Shown piece by piece: positions 8,410 through 18,941 of a stretch of DNA of 36,423 bases. A program made the position numbers and the translations under genes. The DNA comes from Succinivibrionaceae bacterium (GTDB taxonomy: Bacteria > Pseudomonadota > Gammaproteobacteria > Enterobacterales > Succinivibrionaceae), in the NCBI GenBank assembly GCA_017480795.1, contig JAFURY010000015.1, positions 1-36,423 of the forward strand, written 5' to 3'. Each line of letters opens with the position of its first letter. The first letter of the stretch is position 1. Below the pieces are notes generated by a model. The model made no database searches. It was not told the DNA's origin and worked only from the letters and a program-made list of their open reading frames with translations.

Positions 8410-8467
8410 CTAAAAGACCTCTTGATTTATACAAAGAAACACAAAAAAACCTTAAAAAATATGCCTA

Positions 8468-8496
8468 ATTATAGCATCTTGCCCTCATTCAAACAA
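8468..8496 (-). promoter_or_regulatory. Sigma-70 promoter for pgk
   Basis: On the minus strand a perfect TATAAT (8473-8468) lies 17 bp after TTGTTT (8496-8491). Transcription would begin near 8461, about 50 nt before the pgk start. The -35 is weak but the spacing is ideal. Confidence 0.6.
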
Positions 8497-8514
8497 ACAC
8501 CGCGCAGGTTGCGG

Positions 8515-11500
8515 TCAGTGCGTCTGGCAGGCCGCCATCACCACGCTGAGGAGGAAAAGCACCCCCAGCACCTTCAATAGCGTCAGCAGGCAGCTGGATT
8601 CGCCCCGGTGCAGATTGTAGTTCTCAAGCACCGTGCCCTCCTGGATGCCCTGGTCGAAAGGCACGTACACGTTGCGTCCCTCGTTGGAGAACACGTAAAC
8701 GTCGTCCCGCCTGCTCATGATGCCGGTACAGCCCTCGTACATCTGATAATCGGAGGCGCCAGGCGGCAGCGCGATGTCAGGCTCGCGAACAAGACCCGCG
8801 CAGCCGTAGAACATCCGGTCGGCATAGGCAAGCCGCGAAGTGTCGAAGCGCGGAACATTCTTCAGCGATGTGCAGCCGTCGAACATGCCCCGCATGGAGA
8901 CCACCCTTGAGGTGTTGTAATGCGGCACCGACACCAGACGCTGGCAGTTGTAGAACATTTCGTCCATATCCGTCACGTGGGAGGTGTCGAACTCGGGAGC
9001 GCGGACGAGATCGTAGCAGTCGGAGAACATTCTTGAGACGCTGGTGACGGCGGATGCCAGGTAGATGGTGAAGCCCACCTCCCTGCTGGAGCCCACCATG
9101 CGGCTGAACAGCCCCATGGCCGAGGCCGAAACTATGCGGACCTTGCCGTAGGATCTGGCCACGTCTCTGAGCGCCTCCACCAGATCCTCCCGTCCGTCGA
9201 AAAAGATCTCGTTGTAGTCCAGCAGCTCCACCGAGCGGATGTTCTTCACCAGACGGACGTAATCGCCGCAGGACTGCAGCAGCTCCTCGGCGCCCTCGGT
9301 GCTCTCGCCGGTCCAGGAGCCGGAGCCCGAAGCCCCGTAATCCGCTCCCGATCCGGATGCAGATCCGTAGCCGCCGCCGGAGGTCCAGCTCTTTTTGACG
9401 TGAAATATGGAATCCCTTGATTTCACCGCCAGAAACTCCGGCAGTTTTCCGGAAAGAATGATTTTGCCGCAGCCGCTGGCGATGCCGTCGGTGGCCGCGC
9501 CGGAGGCCACGGAAAAGTCCGGGATCTCCTCAAGATTCTTGCAGCCTGCGAACATGGCGGTCATGTCCGTCGCCGAGGAGGTGTCGAATTTCGGCACGAA
9601 CTCAAGCGCCTCGCAGTTTCTGAACATTTCGGACATGTCGGCGACGCGGGAGGTGTCGAACATCGGCACGCTTTTAAGTCTGGCGCAGCCGTCGAACATG
9701 CGGCTGAGGCTGGTGACGCCGGGACCTATGCTGATGGCGAAACCAAGACGATCGTCGGCGCAGGAGGCGAAGAACTTCATGGGCAGGACCTCGAAATGCA
9801 GGATGGCGAAGTTTCGCCCCTCCATTTCGGTCCTGACCTTCACATAGTCGGTGAGCATGGAGGACACCGTGAAGACGCCCTTCCTCTCCAGCTGGCTTAC
9901 GCTGTACCAGCGCCGCAGGGAGGCGTAGTCCGCCTCGTAGCGGTTGCGGTAGATGATCCTCGTCATCAGATCGTCAAAAGTTCTGAAAACCTCGGCGATT
10001 TTGGAAAGATACACCTTGAGCCCCGCGGTCAGCAGAGCCCCCGATGCGTAAAAGAACTGGAGAATGAAATTGCCGTCGGAGGGAGGATTTTCCGCAAACC
10101 GCCGGAATTCCTCAAAGGAGGAGAACATGCTCCCCACGCCGGACAGAGGCTGGGCCAGAATATCCGCATTGTCGCCCCCGATGAACAGACAGTAGTTGAG
10201 AACCTTGGAAAGCGCGTCGATGCCGGGGGTCATCGCGATGAATTTATCCACCAGCTCAAGAGCGTCGGGACTGCCGCCGTTTCTTTCGCAGACATGACCG
10301 GCGATATCCCGCAGCTGGGCGGCGCTCTTTTCAAGATCGTCGCCCCGAAGCGCGTCATACAGCAGCTGCTGAGCGAACTCGCCGGCGCTGGAGTAGCTCA
10401 TATCCTTCCAGTACAGAACCTGGCTGTCAGGGTTCATTTCAAGCAGCAGTTTGAAATAGCTTATGTCGGGAATGCTTTTTTCCCTGCTGTCGGCACTGGC
10501 GGTCTCCTCCGCCTCGCAGTCCATGACCAGACTTGCCAGGGACTGCTCCCCCTGCTGGCTGAGAAAGGCCGACAGCAGGCCGCGGCCCACATGCTTCTTG
10601 CCCTCGACCCAGTTGCATCCCAGGGCTGCGACCAGTTCGGCGATGGAATTCAGTTCCTGCCGGCCCAGCTTGTAGGGGCGACTGAAGCCGGATCCCGATG
10701 CCGAAAGAGTTCCTGCCGCGGATCCCGCAGCCCTGGCGCCCTGCTCTCCCGGCGCCGGCAGCGCCTCTCCGTTGAGCCAGGCCTTTATTTCCTGATAGCC
10801 CCAGCGCCGGTTGGGATTGGAGGTGTCGTTGCGGTAGGTCAGATCCTTGTAGGTAAGTCCCGAGATCAGACGGCGCAGATCCTGGGGAAAGTCCTCCGGA
10901 AAGGAGATCCGCATAAGGGATGCCACCGCCGCCATGTCGTCGTCTCCCGCCTGCCTGAAGGGGTGATGGCCGGCGTAAAGCTCGTAAAGAGTGATGCCCA
11001 GAGAGTAGTAGTCCGAGTCCCTGAGATAGGTTCCGGAAAAGGTTTCCGGAGCGCTGTAGGCCACCGAAATTCCGGTGGTGGTCTTGATGAGGGACACGTC
11101 CTGATCAAGCACGGAGCTGATGCCGAAATCGATGATTTTCACCGACTTTCCGTCATCCGAGAGCATAAGATTGGACGGCTTGATATCCTTGTGGATCATG
11201 CCCTTCTCATGCAGCGCCCTGAGGCCCTCGTTGATGGATGGAATCAACGACGATTTGAGAGTATCCAGGGAAAAGGTTTTGCCCAGGAGACTGCCCTTTC
11301 TGAAATAAGGCAGGATGGTCACCGGCGTGTCCCCGACGGCGCCGTAATCCACCGGAGATGCCACATACGGGCTGTCCATGCCCGCCAGCAGCTGCAGCAC
11401 GTCCTTTTTCAGAGCGTCGCTGCGCCGGTACAGTTTGGCTACGAACGTCCGTCCTTCGGGATCTGCGCACAGATAAAGATCAGCCTCGCCCGAGGTGACG

Positions 11501-11640
11501 TCCATTCGGGATTCCAGCGTGTACTTTCCATCAAGGATGGACTCGCCCGATCGATCCTTTCCGTTTTGCTCGCCCCCGCGGCTTACCACGGTGCTGTAGG
11601 ATGATTTTCTGCGATTGACGGTGGTGTTTTTCTGCGGCAT
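8515..11640 (-). CDS. Hanks-type Ser/Thr kinase with BspA-like (DUF285) repeats and C-terminal membrane anchor
   Basis: This 1041-residue protein starts with a protein kinase domain at about residues 35-290: the ATP-binding lysine in FVAKLYRR near 68, the catalytic loop IHKDIKPSNLML near 150, DFG near 172, and the activation-segment APE near 197. A Gly/Ser-rich linker at about 300-320 leads to a 300-residue region I do not recognise. Two related modules follow, near residues 625-740 and 845-960, each with BspA/DUF285 repeats (RMFDGCARLKSVPMFDTSRV, RMFSDCYDLVRAPEFDTSHV). A hydrophobic helix at about 1015-1036 ends the protein. There is no signal peptide, so kinase and repeats would both face the cytoplasm, which is odd because BspA repeats are usually surface-exposed. 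It is flanked by pgk and pnp and has no phosphatase neighbour. Substrate and signal are unknown. The ribosome-binding site is weak. Confidence 0.88.
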   Translation of the reverse strand: MPQKNTTVNRRKSSYSTVVSRGGEQNGKDRSGESILDGKYTLESRMDVTSGEADLYLCADPEGRTFVAKLYRRSDALKKDVLQLLAGMDSPYVASPVDYGAVGDTPVTILPYFRKGSLLGKTFSLDTLKSSLIPSINEGLRALHEKGMIHKDIKPSNLMLSDDGKSVKIIDFGISSVLDQDVSLIKTTTGISVAYSAPETFSGTYLRDSDYYSLGITLYELYAGHHPFRQAGDDDMAAVASLMRISFPEDFPQDLRRLISGLTYKDLTYRNDTSNPNRRWGYQEIKAWLNGEALPAPGEQGARAAGSAAGTLSASGSGFSRPYKLGRQELNSIAELVAALGCNWVEGKKHVGRGLLSAFLSQQGEQSLASLVMDCEAEETASADSREKSIPDISYFKLLLEMNPDSQVLYWKDMSYSSAGEFAQQLLYDALRGDDLEKSAAQLRDIAGHVCERNGGSPDALELVDKFIAMTPGIDALSKVLNYCLFIGGDNADILAQPLSGVGSMFSSFEEFRRFAENPPSDGNFILQFFYASGALLTAGLKVYLSKIAEVFRTFDDLMTRIIYRNRYEADYASLRRWYSVSQLERKGVFTVSSMLTDYVKVRTEMEGRNFAILHFEVLPMKFFASCADDRLGFAISIGPGVTSLSRMFDGCARLKSVPMFDTSRVADMSEMFRNCEALEFVPKFDTSSATDMTAMFAGCKNLEEIPDFSVASGAATDGIASGCGKIILSGKLPEFLAVKSRDSIFHVKKSWTSGGGYGSASGSGADYGASGSGSWTGESTEGAEELLQSCGDYVRLVKNIRSVELLDYNEIFFDGREDLVEALRDVARSYGKVRIVSASAMGLFSRMVGSSREVGFTIYLASAVTSVSRMFSDCYDLVRAPEFDTSHVTDMDEMFYNCQRLVSVPHYNTSRVVSMRGMFDGCTSLKNVPRFDTSRLAYADRMFYGCAGLVREPDIALPPGASDYQMYEGCTGIMSRRDDVYVFSNEGRNVYVPFDQGIQEGTVLENYNLHRGESSCLLTLLKVLGVLFLLSVVMAACQTH

Positions 11641-11779
11641 AAGATTGCATCCGAAACAGGTATGAAACTAAACAGGCCATGATACGGTCACGTATGCTAC
11701 CACCTTACAGGGATTCAAATTTTGCCTCACTGCAAAAATTGAGGATTTCGTGGCGAAGCGGCCGCGGGATGAACAAAAA

Positions 11780-11805
11780 AAGGATCTGCATCGCTGCAGA
11801 TCCTT
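11780..11805 (-). terminator. Intrinsic terminator after pnp
   Basis: GGATCTGCA (11782-11790) and TGCAGATCC (11795-11803) form a 9-bp stem with a 4-nt loop. On the minus strand it is followed by a run of T residues. It lies about 40 nt beyond the pnp stop and closes the translation gene cluster. Confidence 0.92.
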
Positions 11806-11842
11806 GTCTTTTGCCGTTCTTTTGCCTGCGTGGCAGGAAACC

Positions 11843-14209
11843 TTATTCGGCGGACTTCTGCTCCTGGCTCTCCTGAGCCTCTGCAGCTTCAGTTTCTGAC
11901 TGAACCGGAGTCTCCTCTGGCCGAGCCTCGACGGAAGCAGCCTCATCCGGAGTCTGAATATCGGTTTCAGTCTGATTTTCCTCAGTCTGAACCGCCTCTT
12001 GAGCCTGAGCGGTTTCATCGCCCTCCGATGAAGTCTCCGCCGCAGACTCAGGCGCCGCGTTCTCGATCTTCTCACCGGCCAGATTTGCGCGGGTCACCTC
12101 GCCGAAGGCATCCGGACCCAGCTCTTCGTACTTGGCATCCTTGATGGAAAGTCTGATGCGGCCCTGGCGGTCGATTTCAAGAACCTTGACTCTCACCTTG
12201 TCCCCGACCTTCAGATAGTCGTTGACGCTCCTGACCCTTTCAGGAGTGATCTGGGACTTGTGCACCAGGCCGTCCTTGCCAGGAAGAATGGAGACGAAGG
12301 CGCCGAATTCGGCGGTTCTGATAACGGTGCCGTCATAAATGCGGCCAACCTCCATATCCGAGGTGAGAGCCTCGATGCGTCTGATGGCCTCCTTGGCCTT
12401 GAGACCGTCGGTGGCGGCGATCTGCACCAGGCCGTCGTCGGAAACCTCGATAACGGTCTGGGTTTCCTCGGTGAGAGCGCGGATGGTGGCGCCGCCCTTG
12501 CCGATGACGTCCTTGATCTTCTCAGGATTGATGCGGATGGTGTGAATGCGCGGAGCGTATACCGAAATGTCCTCTCTAGGCTTGTCGATACAGCCGTTCA
12601 TGACGCCGAGAATATGGAGTCTTGCCTCATGGGCCTGCTTCAGGGCTATCTGCATGATCTCGCGGGTGATGCCCTCGATCTTGATGTCCATCTGCAGCGC
12701 GGTGACGCCCTCGGAGGTGCCGGCCACCTTGAAGTCCATGTCGCCCAGGTGATCCTCGTCGCCGAGGATGTCGGTGAGCACCACAAAGCGCTCCCCTTCC
12801 TTCACCAGACCCATGGCGATGCCGGCGACCTGAGCCTTGATAGGAACGCCCGCATCCATCAGAGCAAGAGAGGAGCCGCAGACGGAGGCCATGGAGGAGG
12901 ATCCGTTGGATTCGGTGATTTCAGACACCACGCGAACGGTGTAAGGGAACTCTTCGGCGGTCGGCATCACCGCGGCGATTCCGCGCTTGGCAAGACGGCC
13001 ATGTCCCAGCTCGCGACGCTTAGGAGAGCCGATAAGACCGGTCTCGCCCACGCAGTACGGAGGGAAGTTGTAGTGCAGAATGAATCTTTCCGTTCTTTCG
13101 CCGCAGAGCTCGTCCACGATCTGGGCATCCCGCTCGGTTCCCAGAGTGCAGGTAACCATGGCCTGAGTCTCGCCGCGGGTGAACAGCGCGGAGCCGTGAA
13201 CTCTTGGCAGCAGACCGACGCCTGCCGACAGAGCTCGCACCATTTCGGTGGTTCTGCCGTCAATGCGGTTCTCTCCGGCCAGGATGCGATCTCTTACAAT
13301 TCTCTTTTCAAGAGCGTGGAACAGTTCGCCGGCGTTCTTGACGTTGACCTCTGGATCCTCGGCGACGAAACCGTCCAGCATTTCCTTCTTGAGCTCGGCG
13401 ACCTTGCCCAGACGCTCAAGCTTCTCGGTGATGCGGTAGATGTCGCCAAGACGGGCCTCGGCAAAATTCCTGACTTTCTGCTCCAGCGCCTCGTTCACGG
13501 CAGGAGGAGTCCAGTCCCACTTAGGATTGTTCACCTCGGCGGCGAACTCGTTGATGGCGCCGATAACCACCTGCATCTGCTCGTGACCGTACATTACCGC
13601 GTCAAGCATGGTGTTCTCCGGCAGAATCGAAGCCTCGGATTCCACCATCAGCACGGCAGGCGCGGTGCCGGCCACCACCAGATCAAGCTTGCTTGCGGCC
13701 ATTTCGGACTTCAGAGGATTCAGCACGAACTGTCCGTCGATGAAACCGACTCTGGCGGCGCCCACAGGACCGTTGAAAGGAATGCCGGAGATGGCCAGCG
13801 CGGCGGAGGTGCCGATCATGGAGATGATGTCGGTAGGGATTTCTGGATTTGCGGAAACCACGGTGACCACAATCTGAACGTCATGAGTAAAACCTGCCGG
13901 GAACAGCGGACGGATCGGACGGTCGATGAGACGGGCGATGAGAGTCTCGCCTTCGCTAGGACGCCCTTCGCGCTTGAAATATCCCCCCGGGAAACGGCCG
14001 GCGGCATACGCTCTTTCCTGATAGTTCACAGTGAGTGGGAAAAAATCTCTTTCCTCCGCAGGCTCGTCCTTGACGCCCACCACGGCAACGAACACCGAAG
14101 TGTCATCCATGCTTGCCATCACTGCGGCGGTGGCCTGCTTGCCAATCACGCCGGTTTCAAGAGTTACGGTATGCTGACCGTATTTGAATTTTTTTACCTT
14201 GGGATTCAC
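11843..14209 (-). CDS. pnp: Polyribonucleotide nucleotidyltransferase (PNPase)
   Basis: PNPase degrades RNA 3' to 5' by phosphorolysis and is a core degradosome enzyme. I place the start at GTG 14209 ([20 protein letters not shown]), which matches the E. coli N-terminus and has AGGA upstream; the open frame extends further but that part is not conserved. The 788-residue protein has two RNase PH domains ([30 protein letters not shown], then [15 protein letters not shown]), a KH domain near 560-620 ([14 protein letters not shown]) and an S1 domain near 625-695 ([20 protein letters not shown]). It is about 77 residues longer than E. coli PNPase because of an acidic Glu/Ala/Thr-rich tail after residue 700. 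It follows rpsO with terminator hairpins in between, as in E. coli. Confidence 0.96.
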   Translation of the reverse strand: MNPKVKKFKYGQHTVTLETGVIGKQATAAVMASMDDTSVFVAVVGVKDEPAEERDFFPLTVNYQERAYAAGRFPGGYFKREGRPSEGETLIARLIDRPIRPLFPAGFTHDVQIVVTVVSANPEIPTDIISMIGTSAALAISGIPFNGPVGAARVGFIDGQFVLNPLKSEMAASKLDLVVAGTAPAVLMVESEASILPENTMLDAVMYGHEQMQVVIGAINEFAAEVNNPKWDWTPPAVNEALEQKVRNFAEARLGDIYRITEKLERLGKVAELKKEMLDGFVAEDPEVNVKNAGELFHALEKRIVRDRILAGENRIDGRTTEMVRALSAGVGLLPRVHGSALFTRGETQAMVTCTLGTERDAQIVDELCGERTERFILHYNFPPYCVGETGLIGSPKRRELGHGRLAKRGIAAVMPTAEEFPYTVRVVSEITESNGSSSMASVCGSSLALMDAGVPIKAQVAGIAMGLVKEGERFVVLTDILGDEDHLGDMDFKVAGTSEGVTALQMDIKIEGITREIMQIALKQAHEARLHILGVMNGCIDKPREDISVYAPRIHTIRINPEKIKDVIGKGGATIRALTEETQTVIEVSDDGLVQIAATDGLKAKEAIRRIEALTSDMEVGRIYDGTVIRTAEFGAFVSILPGKDGLVHKSQITPERVRSVNDYLKVGDKVRVKVLEIDRQGRIRLSIKDAKYEELGPDAFGEVTRANLAGEKIENAAPESAAETSSEGDETAQAQEAVQTEENQTETDIQTPDEAASVEARPEETPVQSETEAAEAQESQEQKSAE

Positions 14210-14251
14210 GTTGATAATTCCTATATTTCTTATACCTTTTAAGACGTGATA

Positions 14252-14257
14252 ATTATA
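14252..14257 (-). promoter_or_regulatory. Possible -10 element for pnp
   Basis: A perfect TATAAT on the minus strand lies about 43 nt upstream of the pnp start, downstream of the rpsO terminator. No good -35 is seen 16-18 bp upstream. It could give PNPase transcripts independent of rpsO. Confidence 0.4.
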
Positions 14258-14330
14258 GTAAAAATGATTTGCGACCGGAAACCCAAAGAAACAAAAAAGG
14301 GAATTTTGTTGAAAAAACTTGAGGCAGGGC

Positions 14331-14385
14331 ATAAAAAAACCGGACATGGTCCGGTTTTTTTCTTTCGTCCGGCCGACGGCCGGAA
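14331..14385 (-). terminator. rpsO terminator with adjoining second hairpin
   Basis: AACCGGAC (14338-14345) and GTCCGGTT (14349-14356) form an 8-bp stem flanked by T runs on both strands. A second GC-rich inverted repeat, CCGGCC/GGCCGG, lies at about 14369-14383, nearer the rpsO stop. Tandem hairpins in the rpsO-pnp gap recall the E. coli terminator and RNase III processing site, although the RNase III role here is inferred. Confidence 0.8.
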
Positions 14386-14402
14386 AATCAGTCACGCGGG
14401 GA

Positions 14403-14672
14403 TTACTTGCGGAGACCGAGCTTGCGGATCAGCTCCGCATATCTGTTCTCGTCCCTGGCGCGGAGATAGTCAAGAAGACCGCGGCGCTGGGAAACCAGAT
14501 GAAGAAGGCCGCGACGGCTGGCGTGATCCTTCTTGTTCTGTTCGAAATGAGGCTGAAGATCGTTGATTCTGGCGGTAAGCAGAGCGACCTGAACCTCGGC
14601 GGAACCGGTATCCTTTTCATCGCGTCCGTACTGCTTGATGATATCAAGACGCTGTTCTTTGGTTAGTGACAT
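14403..14672 (-). CDS. rpsO: 30S ribosomal protein S15
   Basis: S15 binds the central domain of 16S rRNA early in small-subunit assembly. The 89-residue product ([20 protein letters not shown]) has the same length as E. coli S15 and includes the signatures [28 protein letters not shown] and [15 protein letters not shown] chose ATG 14672 over the upstream in-frame ATG because AGGAG lies 8 nt before it and the N-terminus matches the family. It sits between truB and pnp in the classic order. Confidence 0.97.
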   Translation of the reverse strand: MSLTKEQRLDIIKQYGRDEKDTGSAEVQVALLTARINDLQPHFEQNKKDHASRRGLLHLVSQRRGLLDYLRARDENRYAELIRKLGLRK

Positions 14673-14774
14673 TTTATACTCCTGTAAAACAAAGTCGCCG
14701 GCGACCAATCACTAATCCAGCCGCCGGAAGGAAAAAATTCGCCGCCGGAAAGGCCCGACGTCGAAACACGGGGA

Positions 14775-14804
14775 ATTTTAGCACACAAGACCGCAAAATT
14801 ACAG
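14775..14804 (-). promoter_or_regulatory. Possible rpsO promoter (extended -10)
   Basis: On the minus strand TAAAAT (14780-14775) is preceded by TGC, giving an extended -10, and CTGTAA lies 18 bp further upstream. It falls in the 263-bp truB-rpsO gap, where an rpsO promoter is expected from E. coli. Confidence 0.45.
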
Positions 14805-14935
14805 CCGTATCACAAAAATCGGTTTCTGGAAAACCGGCCGAAACCTGCGGCGCCGGAAACAAAAGGACCGGATCTCCGGAAGCCATCGAGCATCCGCCAC
14901 ATGTTCAAAGAACTGGCGCGCCTTTTTTCCGAATT

Positions 14936-15985
14936 TCAGCCTTCATCTTCCTGGCCGTCATCGGAAGCGGACGGCGGGACGAAGGACTCCGCGCTCCCTT
15001 GCGGCCTGTCGCTTTTGGAAAGGCTGGCCAGAATCGAAAGCACCTGGGCGCTTCGAACCAGACGACGCGGCTTCAGCACCGAGTTTTCAATATCCGCGAC
15101 ACCCAGAAAGCATCCGCTGTCGCGATCGTAAAGACGCGCGGATCCGTCTTCGGTCCTGTCGAAACCGTCCTCAAGAGCCTGACCGTTCATCAGCCGGAAG
15201 AGACTTGATCGCGGGATCTGGCACGCCTTTAGATTCATCACCGCGCTGTCCACAGGAAGCAGCAGCCGATCCAGAGCGTCCCGATGGCCGTCGGTCTCCT
15301 CCAGCGTCTCTTCGAGAATTCGGTTGAGTTCGTCCAGAGTCACCATTTTTGACGGATCGTATGAGCCCACATTGACCCTGTTGAGACGGATCACATGAGC
15401 GCCGCAGCCCAGCATTTCTCCAAGATCGTCAATGATGGTTCTGATGTAGGTGCCCTTGGAGCATCTGATCTCAAGGCTCAGGTCGTCCCCCTGGTAGGAA
15501 ACCACGCTAGCCAGATACACGGTTATCGGCCGCGGCTCCCGCTCTACCGCGATGCCGCTGCGGGCGTACTCGTAGAGAGGCTTTCCCTTGTGCTTCAGGG
15601 CGGAATACATGGAAGGAACCTGCATGATATTCCCGCGGAAACGGCTCAGAGCCTGCCGGATCTGTTCGAGAGTCGCGGTGTTGGGGCGTCTTGAGATCAC
15701 CTGTCCGTCGGAATCGGAGGTGTCGGTTCTAACTCCAAGTCTTGCGGTGACCTCGTAGCTTTTGTCAGAATCCAGCAGCAGCTGGGAGAACTTGGTGGCC
15801 TCGCCGAGGCATATCGGCAGCATGCCGGTGGCCAGGGGATCAAGGGCGCCGGTATGGCCGGCCTTGTTGGCGTTGAAAATCTGCTTCACCCGCTGCAGCG
15901 CGAAACTGGAGGTCATGCCTCCGGACTTGTCAAGCAGCAGAATTCCGTCTATATCTCTGCCATGGGCACGTCGGTGACGCGACAT
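14936..15985 (-). CDS. truB: tRNA pseudouridine-55 synthase
   Basis: TruB converts U55 of the T-loop of tRNAs to pseudouridine and also acts as a tRNA folding chaperone. The 349-residue protein begins MSRHRRAHGRDIDGILLLDK and has the catalytic motif AGHTGALDPLATGMLPICLG with nucleophile D49, then SYEVTARLGVRTDTSDSDG and the conserved CSKGTYIRTIIDDLGEMLGC. It is some 35 residues longer than the E. coli protein because of a polar C-terminal tail ending in acidic residues. It starts 8 bp after rbfA stops, so both are surely cotranscribed. Confidence 0.96.
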   Translation of the reverse strand: MSRHRRAHGRDIDGILLLDKSGGMTSSFALQRVKQIFNANKAGHTGALDPLATGMLPICLGEATKFSQLLLDSDKSYEVTARLGVRTDTSDSDGQVISRRPNTATLEQIRQALSRFRGNIMQVPSMYSALKHKGKPLYEYARSGIAVEREPRPITVYLASVVSYQGDDLSLEIRCSKGTYIRTIIDDLGEMLGCGAHVIRLNRVNVGSYDPSKMVTLDELNRILEETLEETDGHRDALDRLLLPVDSAVMNLKACQIPRSSLFRLMNGQALEDGFDRTEDGSARLYDRDSGCFLGVADIENSVLKPRRLVRSAQVLSILASLSKSDRPQGSAESFVPPSASDDGQEDEG

Positions 15986-15993
15986 AACCGCTT

Positions 15994-16380
15994 TTACTCC
16001 TCTGTGTGCTGCTGTTTCAGTTCCTCGTCATGCCTGATGGTTTCCGAAATCAGTCCGGAGAGTTTCATTCCGCTGACAAGGGTTGAATCGTAGTGGAAAC
16101 TGATGTTGGGCACGGCCCGAAGCTTCATGCGGGAGGCGATCATGCTCCTGAAGAAGCCAGAGGCCTCGTTGAGGATCTTCACGGCTTCCCTGATATGACC
16201 GTCGTCGACTCCGAGAAAGGTGACGAACACCTTGGCGTACATGAGATCGCCCGAAAGATCCACTCCGGACACCGTGACGAATCCCACCCGCGGATCCTTG
16301 AAATCCTGCTGCAGAAGGAGCGCAATCTCCTTCTGCATCTGATCCGCCACCCGTCTTGCTCTGCTGAACACTCTTGGCAT
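15994..16380 (-). CDS. rbfA: Ribosome-binding factor A
   Basis: RbfA is a KH-fold factor that binds the 30S subunit near helix 1 of 16S rRNA and helps late maturation and cold adaptation. The 128-residue product shows family features: RARRVADQMQKEIALLLQQDFKDPRVGFVTV-type N-terminus (positions 6-36), VDLSGDLMYAKVFVTFLG, and the LKLRAVPNISFHYDST-type C-terminal segment. Its length is close to E. coli RbfA (133). It lies 21 bp after infB and 8 bp before truB. Confidence 0.95.
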   Translation of the reverse strand: MPRVFSRARRVADQMQKEIALLLQQDFKDPRVGFVTVSGVDLSGDLMYAKVFVTFLGVDDGHIREAVKILNEASGFFRSMIASRMKLRAVPNISFHYDSTLVSGMKLSGLISETIRHDEELKQQHTEE

Positions 16381-16401
16381 TTTTGCCCGCGCCTCCGGCC
16401 G

Positions 16402-18912
16402 TTAGAGCTTGCGAGCCAGTTCGACCACCTCGTACACCTCGATCTGGTCGCCCACCTGGACATCGTTGTAGTTTTTGACGCCGATACCGCACTCGAAGCC
16501 GTTGGTAACCTCTGACACGTCGTCCTTGAAGCGACGCAGAGATTCCAGCTGACCCTCGTAGATAACCACGTTGTCGCGCAGCACGCGGATCGGATTGAGC
16601 CTCTTGACCGAGCCCTCGGTGACCATGCAGCCTGCGATGGCGCCGAACTTAGGCGAGCGGAACACCTCGCGCACCTGGGCGATACCGACGATCTGCTGCT
16701 TGAATTCGGGCTTGAGCATGCCGGTCATGGCGGCCTTGACCTCGTCGATGAGATCGTAGATGACCGAGTAGTATCTGATCTCCACGGAGTTGACCTCGGC
16801 CAGCTTCCTGGCGGAGGCGTCGGCGCGGACGTTGAAGCCGAGAATGATGGCGTTGGCCTCGTCGCCGGTCATGGCCAGGTTGACGTCGTTTTCGGAAATT
16901 CCGCCCACGCCGGAGGAGAGAACGTTGACCTTGACCTCGTCGGTGGACAGTTTCTCGAGAGACTCCACGATGGCTTCCTTGGAGCCCTGAACGTCGGCCT
17001 TGACAATAACCGAGAATTTCTTGACATCGGAGGACTCGCGGCTGAAGAGCTCCTCGAGGGAGGTGGTCTTCTTGAGCTTGATGGTCTTGATCTTCTCCTG
17101 ACGCAGCAGAGCGACCTCGCGGGCTCTCTTTTCGTCCTTCACCGCAATGGCCTCGTCGCCGGCGGCAGGAACGCCCGAAAGTCCGATAAGCTCCACCGGC
17201 ATGGAAGGGCCGGCCTCGTCCACGGAGTTGCCCAGCTCGTTGCGCATGGCGCGCACGCGTCCGTATTCCATGCCGCAAAGAACGTTGTCGCCCTTGTGGA
17301 GGGTTCCGGTCTGCACCAGAACCGTGGCCACCGGACCGCGGCCCTTGTCAAGGCGGGACTCGATGACGGTGCCGGTGGCGTAGCCGTCCACCGGAGCCTT
17401 CAGCTCCAGCACCTCGGCCTGCAGCAGAACCGCATCCAGCAGCTCGTCGATGCCCTTGCCGGTCTTGGCGGACACTCGCACGAACTGGGTGTCGCCGCCC
17501 CATTCCTCGGACACCACATTGTGGCGGCTGAGCTCGTTTATGACCCGATCCGGATCGGCATCAGGCTTGTCGATCTTGTTGATGGCCACCACGATAGGCA
17601 CATTGGCGGCGCGGGCGTGACGAATGGCCTCTTCTGTCTGCGGCATGACGCCGTCGTCGGCGGCCACCACCAGAATAACGATATCGGTGGTCTTGGCGCC
17701 GCGGGCGCGCATGGCGGTAAACGCCGCATGGCCCGGGGTGTCAAGGAAGGTGATGATGCCCTTTTCCGTCTCCACATGGTAGGCGCCGATGTGCTGGGTT
17801 ATGCCGCCGGCTTCGCCGGACGCCACCTTGGTTTTGCGGATGTAGTCAAGCAGAGATGTCTTGCCGTGGTCCACGTGACCCATGATGGTCACCACCGGAG
17901 GTCTCGGCAGCAGCGCGGCGCCGGAATCCTGGATCTCGCTGAGCATCGCCTCTTCGATCTCGTTTTCCTTTCTGACGGTAACCTTGTGGCCCATTTCCTC
18001 GGCCACCACCTGGGCGGTCTCCACTTCCAGGTACTGGTTGATGGTAACCATTTCCTCAAGCTTCATCAGGGTCTTGATCACCTCCACGGCCTTCACCGCC
18101 ATCTTCTGGGCAAGGTCGCTTACGGTGATAGGGCCGTTGAGCACGATATCCCGGATCACCGGAGCCACCGGCTTGTTGAAGCCGTGCTGGTTCTGGACCG
18201 GAGCGTACTTGCCGCCCCTCTGATGCTTGCCGGCTCCCCGGGCGGCTCTGCCGCGGGATGAATAGCGATCGTCGCGATCGTCCTCTTCTCTGCCGCCTGA
18301 GGTTCTGCCGCTCTTCTTGGAAACAGGAGCGCTCTTGCGGCGGCTCTTGTTCTCCTCCTCGCGGTCAAGCTCCTCCTCGGCCTCCTTCACGTACTTGGAA
18401 GCGCCGGAATCGTAATCGTCATTGGCATGGCTGGCTCTTTCCTGCTCCTCCTGCTCCCAGCGCGCCTGGTTCTCCTCGGCGTCGCGGCGGGCCTGCTCGG
18501 ATTCCTCGTCAGCCTTCCTGCGGGCGGCGGCCTCCTGCTGCTGCATGATGGCCATGGACTCGGAGCGGGACTTCTCCTCGGCCTCCTTCTTGCGGCGTCT
18601 TTCCTCCAGCTGCTCGGGAGTCAGAACGCTTTCCTTCTTCTTGGCTTCGGCTTCGGCCTCGCGCTTCTTTCGGCGCTCCTCTTCGGCCTTGCGGCGGTTC
18701 TCAGCCTCAATGAGCATCGCCTGCTCGCGCTTCTCCTTTTCGATCTTCATCTGAGCCAGCTCTTCGGAGGATGGCCCCTGCGGCTTCGTAACGGTTATCT
18801 TGCGGTGAATTTCAGGACCGCTAGCGGATCCGCCGTGTCTTTTGGTTAAATCCGACTTAGGCTTTCTGCTGCCGAGGGAAAGTTTCATCGGTTTCTTTTC
18901 TTCTTCTGCCAT
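16402..18912 (-). CDS. infB: Translation initiation factor IF-2
   Basis: IF2 is the GTPase that places initiator fMet-tRNA on the 30S subunit and promotes 50S joining. The 836-residue protein has a long charged N-terminal region (about 50-240, rich in Glu, Lys, Arg and Ala, probably helical), an IF2_N segment near 250-300 ([20 protein letters not shown]), and the G domain: G1 [12 protein letters not shown] near 344, G2 [13 protein letters not shown]3 DTPGHAAF, G4 NKID and G5 SAKTG. Domains for ribosome and fMet-tRNA binding follow to the C-terminus. GAGGA lies 10 nt before ATG 18912. An internal start producing a shorter IF2 isoform, as in E. coli, is possible but not evident by eye. Confidence 0.97.
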   Translation of the reverse strand: MAEEEKKPMKLSLGSRKPKSDLTKRHGGSASGPEIHRKITVTKPQGPSSEELAQMKIEKEKREQAMLIEAENRRKAEEERRKKREAEAEAKKKESVLTPEQLEERRRKKEAEEKSRSESMAIMQQQEAAARRKADEESEQARRDAEENQARWEQEEQERASHANDDYDSGASKYVKEAEEELDREEENKSRRKSAPVSKKSGRTSGGREEDDRDDRYSSRGRAARGAGKHQRGGKYAPVQNQHGFNKPVAPVIRDIVLNGPITVSDLAQKMAVKAVEVIKTLMKLEEMVTINQYLEVETAQVVAEEMGHKVTVRKENEIEEAMLSEIQDSGAALLPRPPVVTIMGHVDHGKTSLLDYIRKTKVASGEAGGITQHIGAYHVETEKGIITFLDTPGHAAFTAMRARGAKTTDIVILVVAADDGVMPQTEEAIRHARAANVPIVVAINKIDKPDADPDRVINELSRHNVVSEEWGGDTQFVRVSAKTGKGIDELLDAVLLQAEVLELKAPVDGYATGTVIESRLDKGRGPVATVLVQTGTLHKGDNVLCGMEYGRVRAMRNELGNSVDEAGPSMPVELIGLSGVPAAGDEAIAVKDEKRAREVALLRQEKIKTIKLKKTTSLEELFSRESSDVKKFSVIVKADVQGSKEAIVESLEKLSTDEVKVNVLSSGVGGISENDVNLAMTGDEANAIILGFNVRADASARKLAEVNSVEIRYYSVIYDLIDEVKAAMTGMLKPEFKQQIVGIAQVREVFRSPKFGAIAGCMVTEGSVKRLNPIRVLRDNVVIYEGQLESLRRFKDDVSEVTNGFECGIGVKNYNDVQVGDQIEVYEVVELARKL

Positions 18913-18941
18913 GTTCTATATTTCCTCAAACTGCAAATGTC

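Noticed and set aside
9796..11604. 602-codon plus-strand open frame opposite the kinase
   Set aside because: It is the antisense frame of a clearly conserved kinase gene with GC-rich codons; its product has no recognisable motif.
12260..14242. 660-codon plus-strand open frame opposite pnp
   Set aside because: It mirrors the PNPase gene, whose protein motifs are unambiguous. The long antisense frame follows from codon bias.
17296..18261. 321-codon plus-strand open frame opposite infB
   Set aside because: It is the antisense of the IF2 coding region, without an upstream site or a known family.
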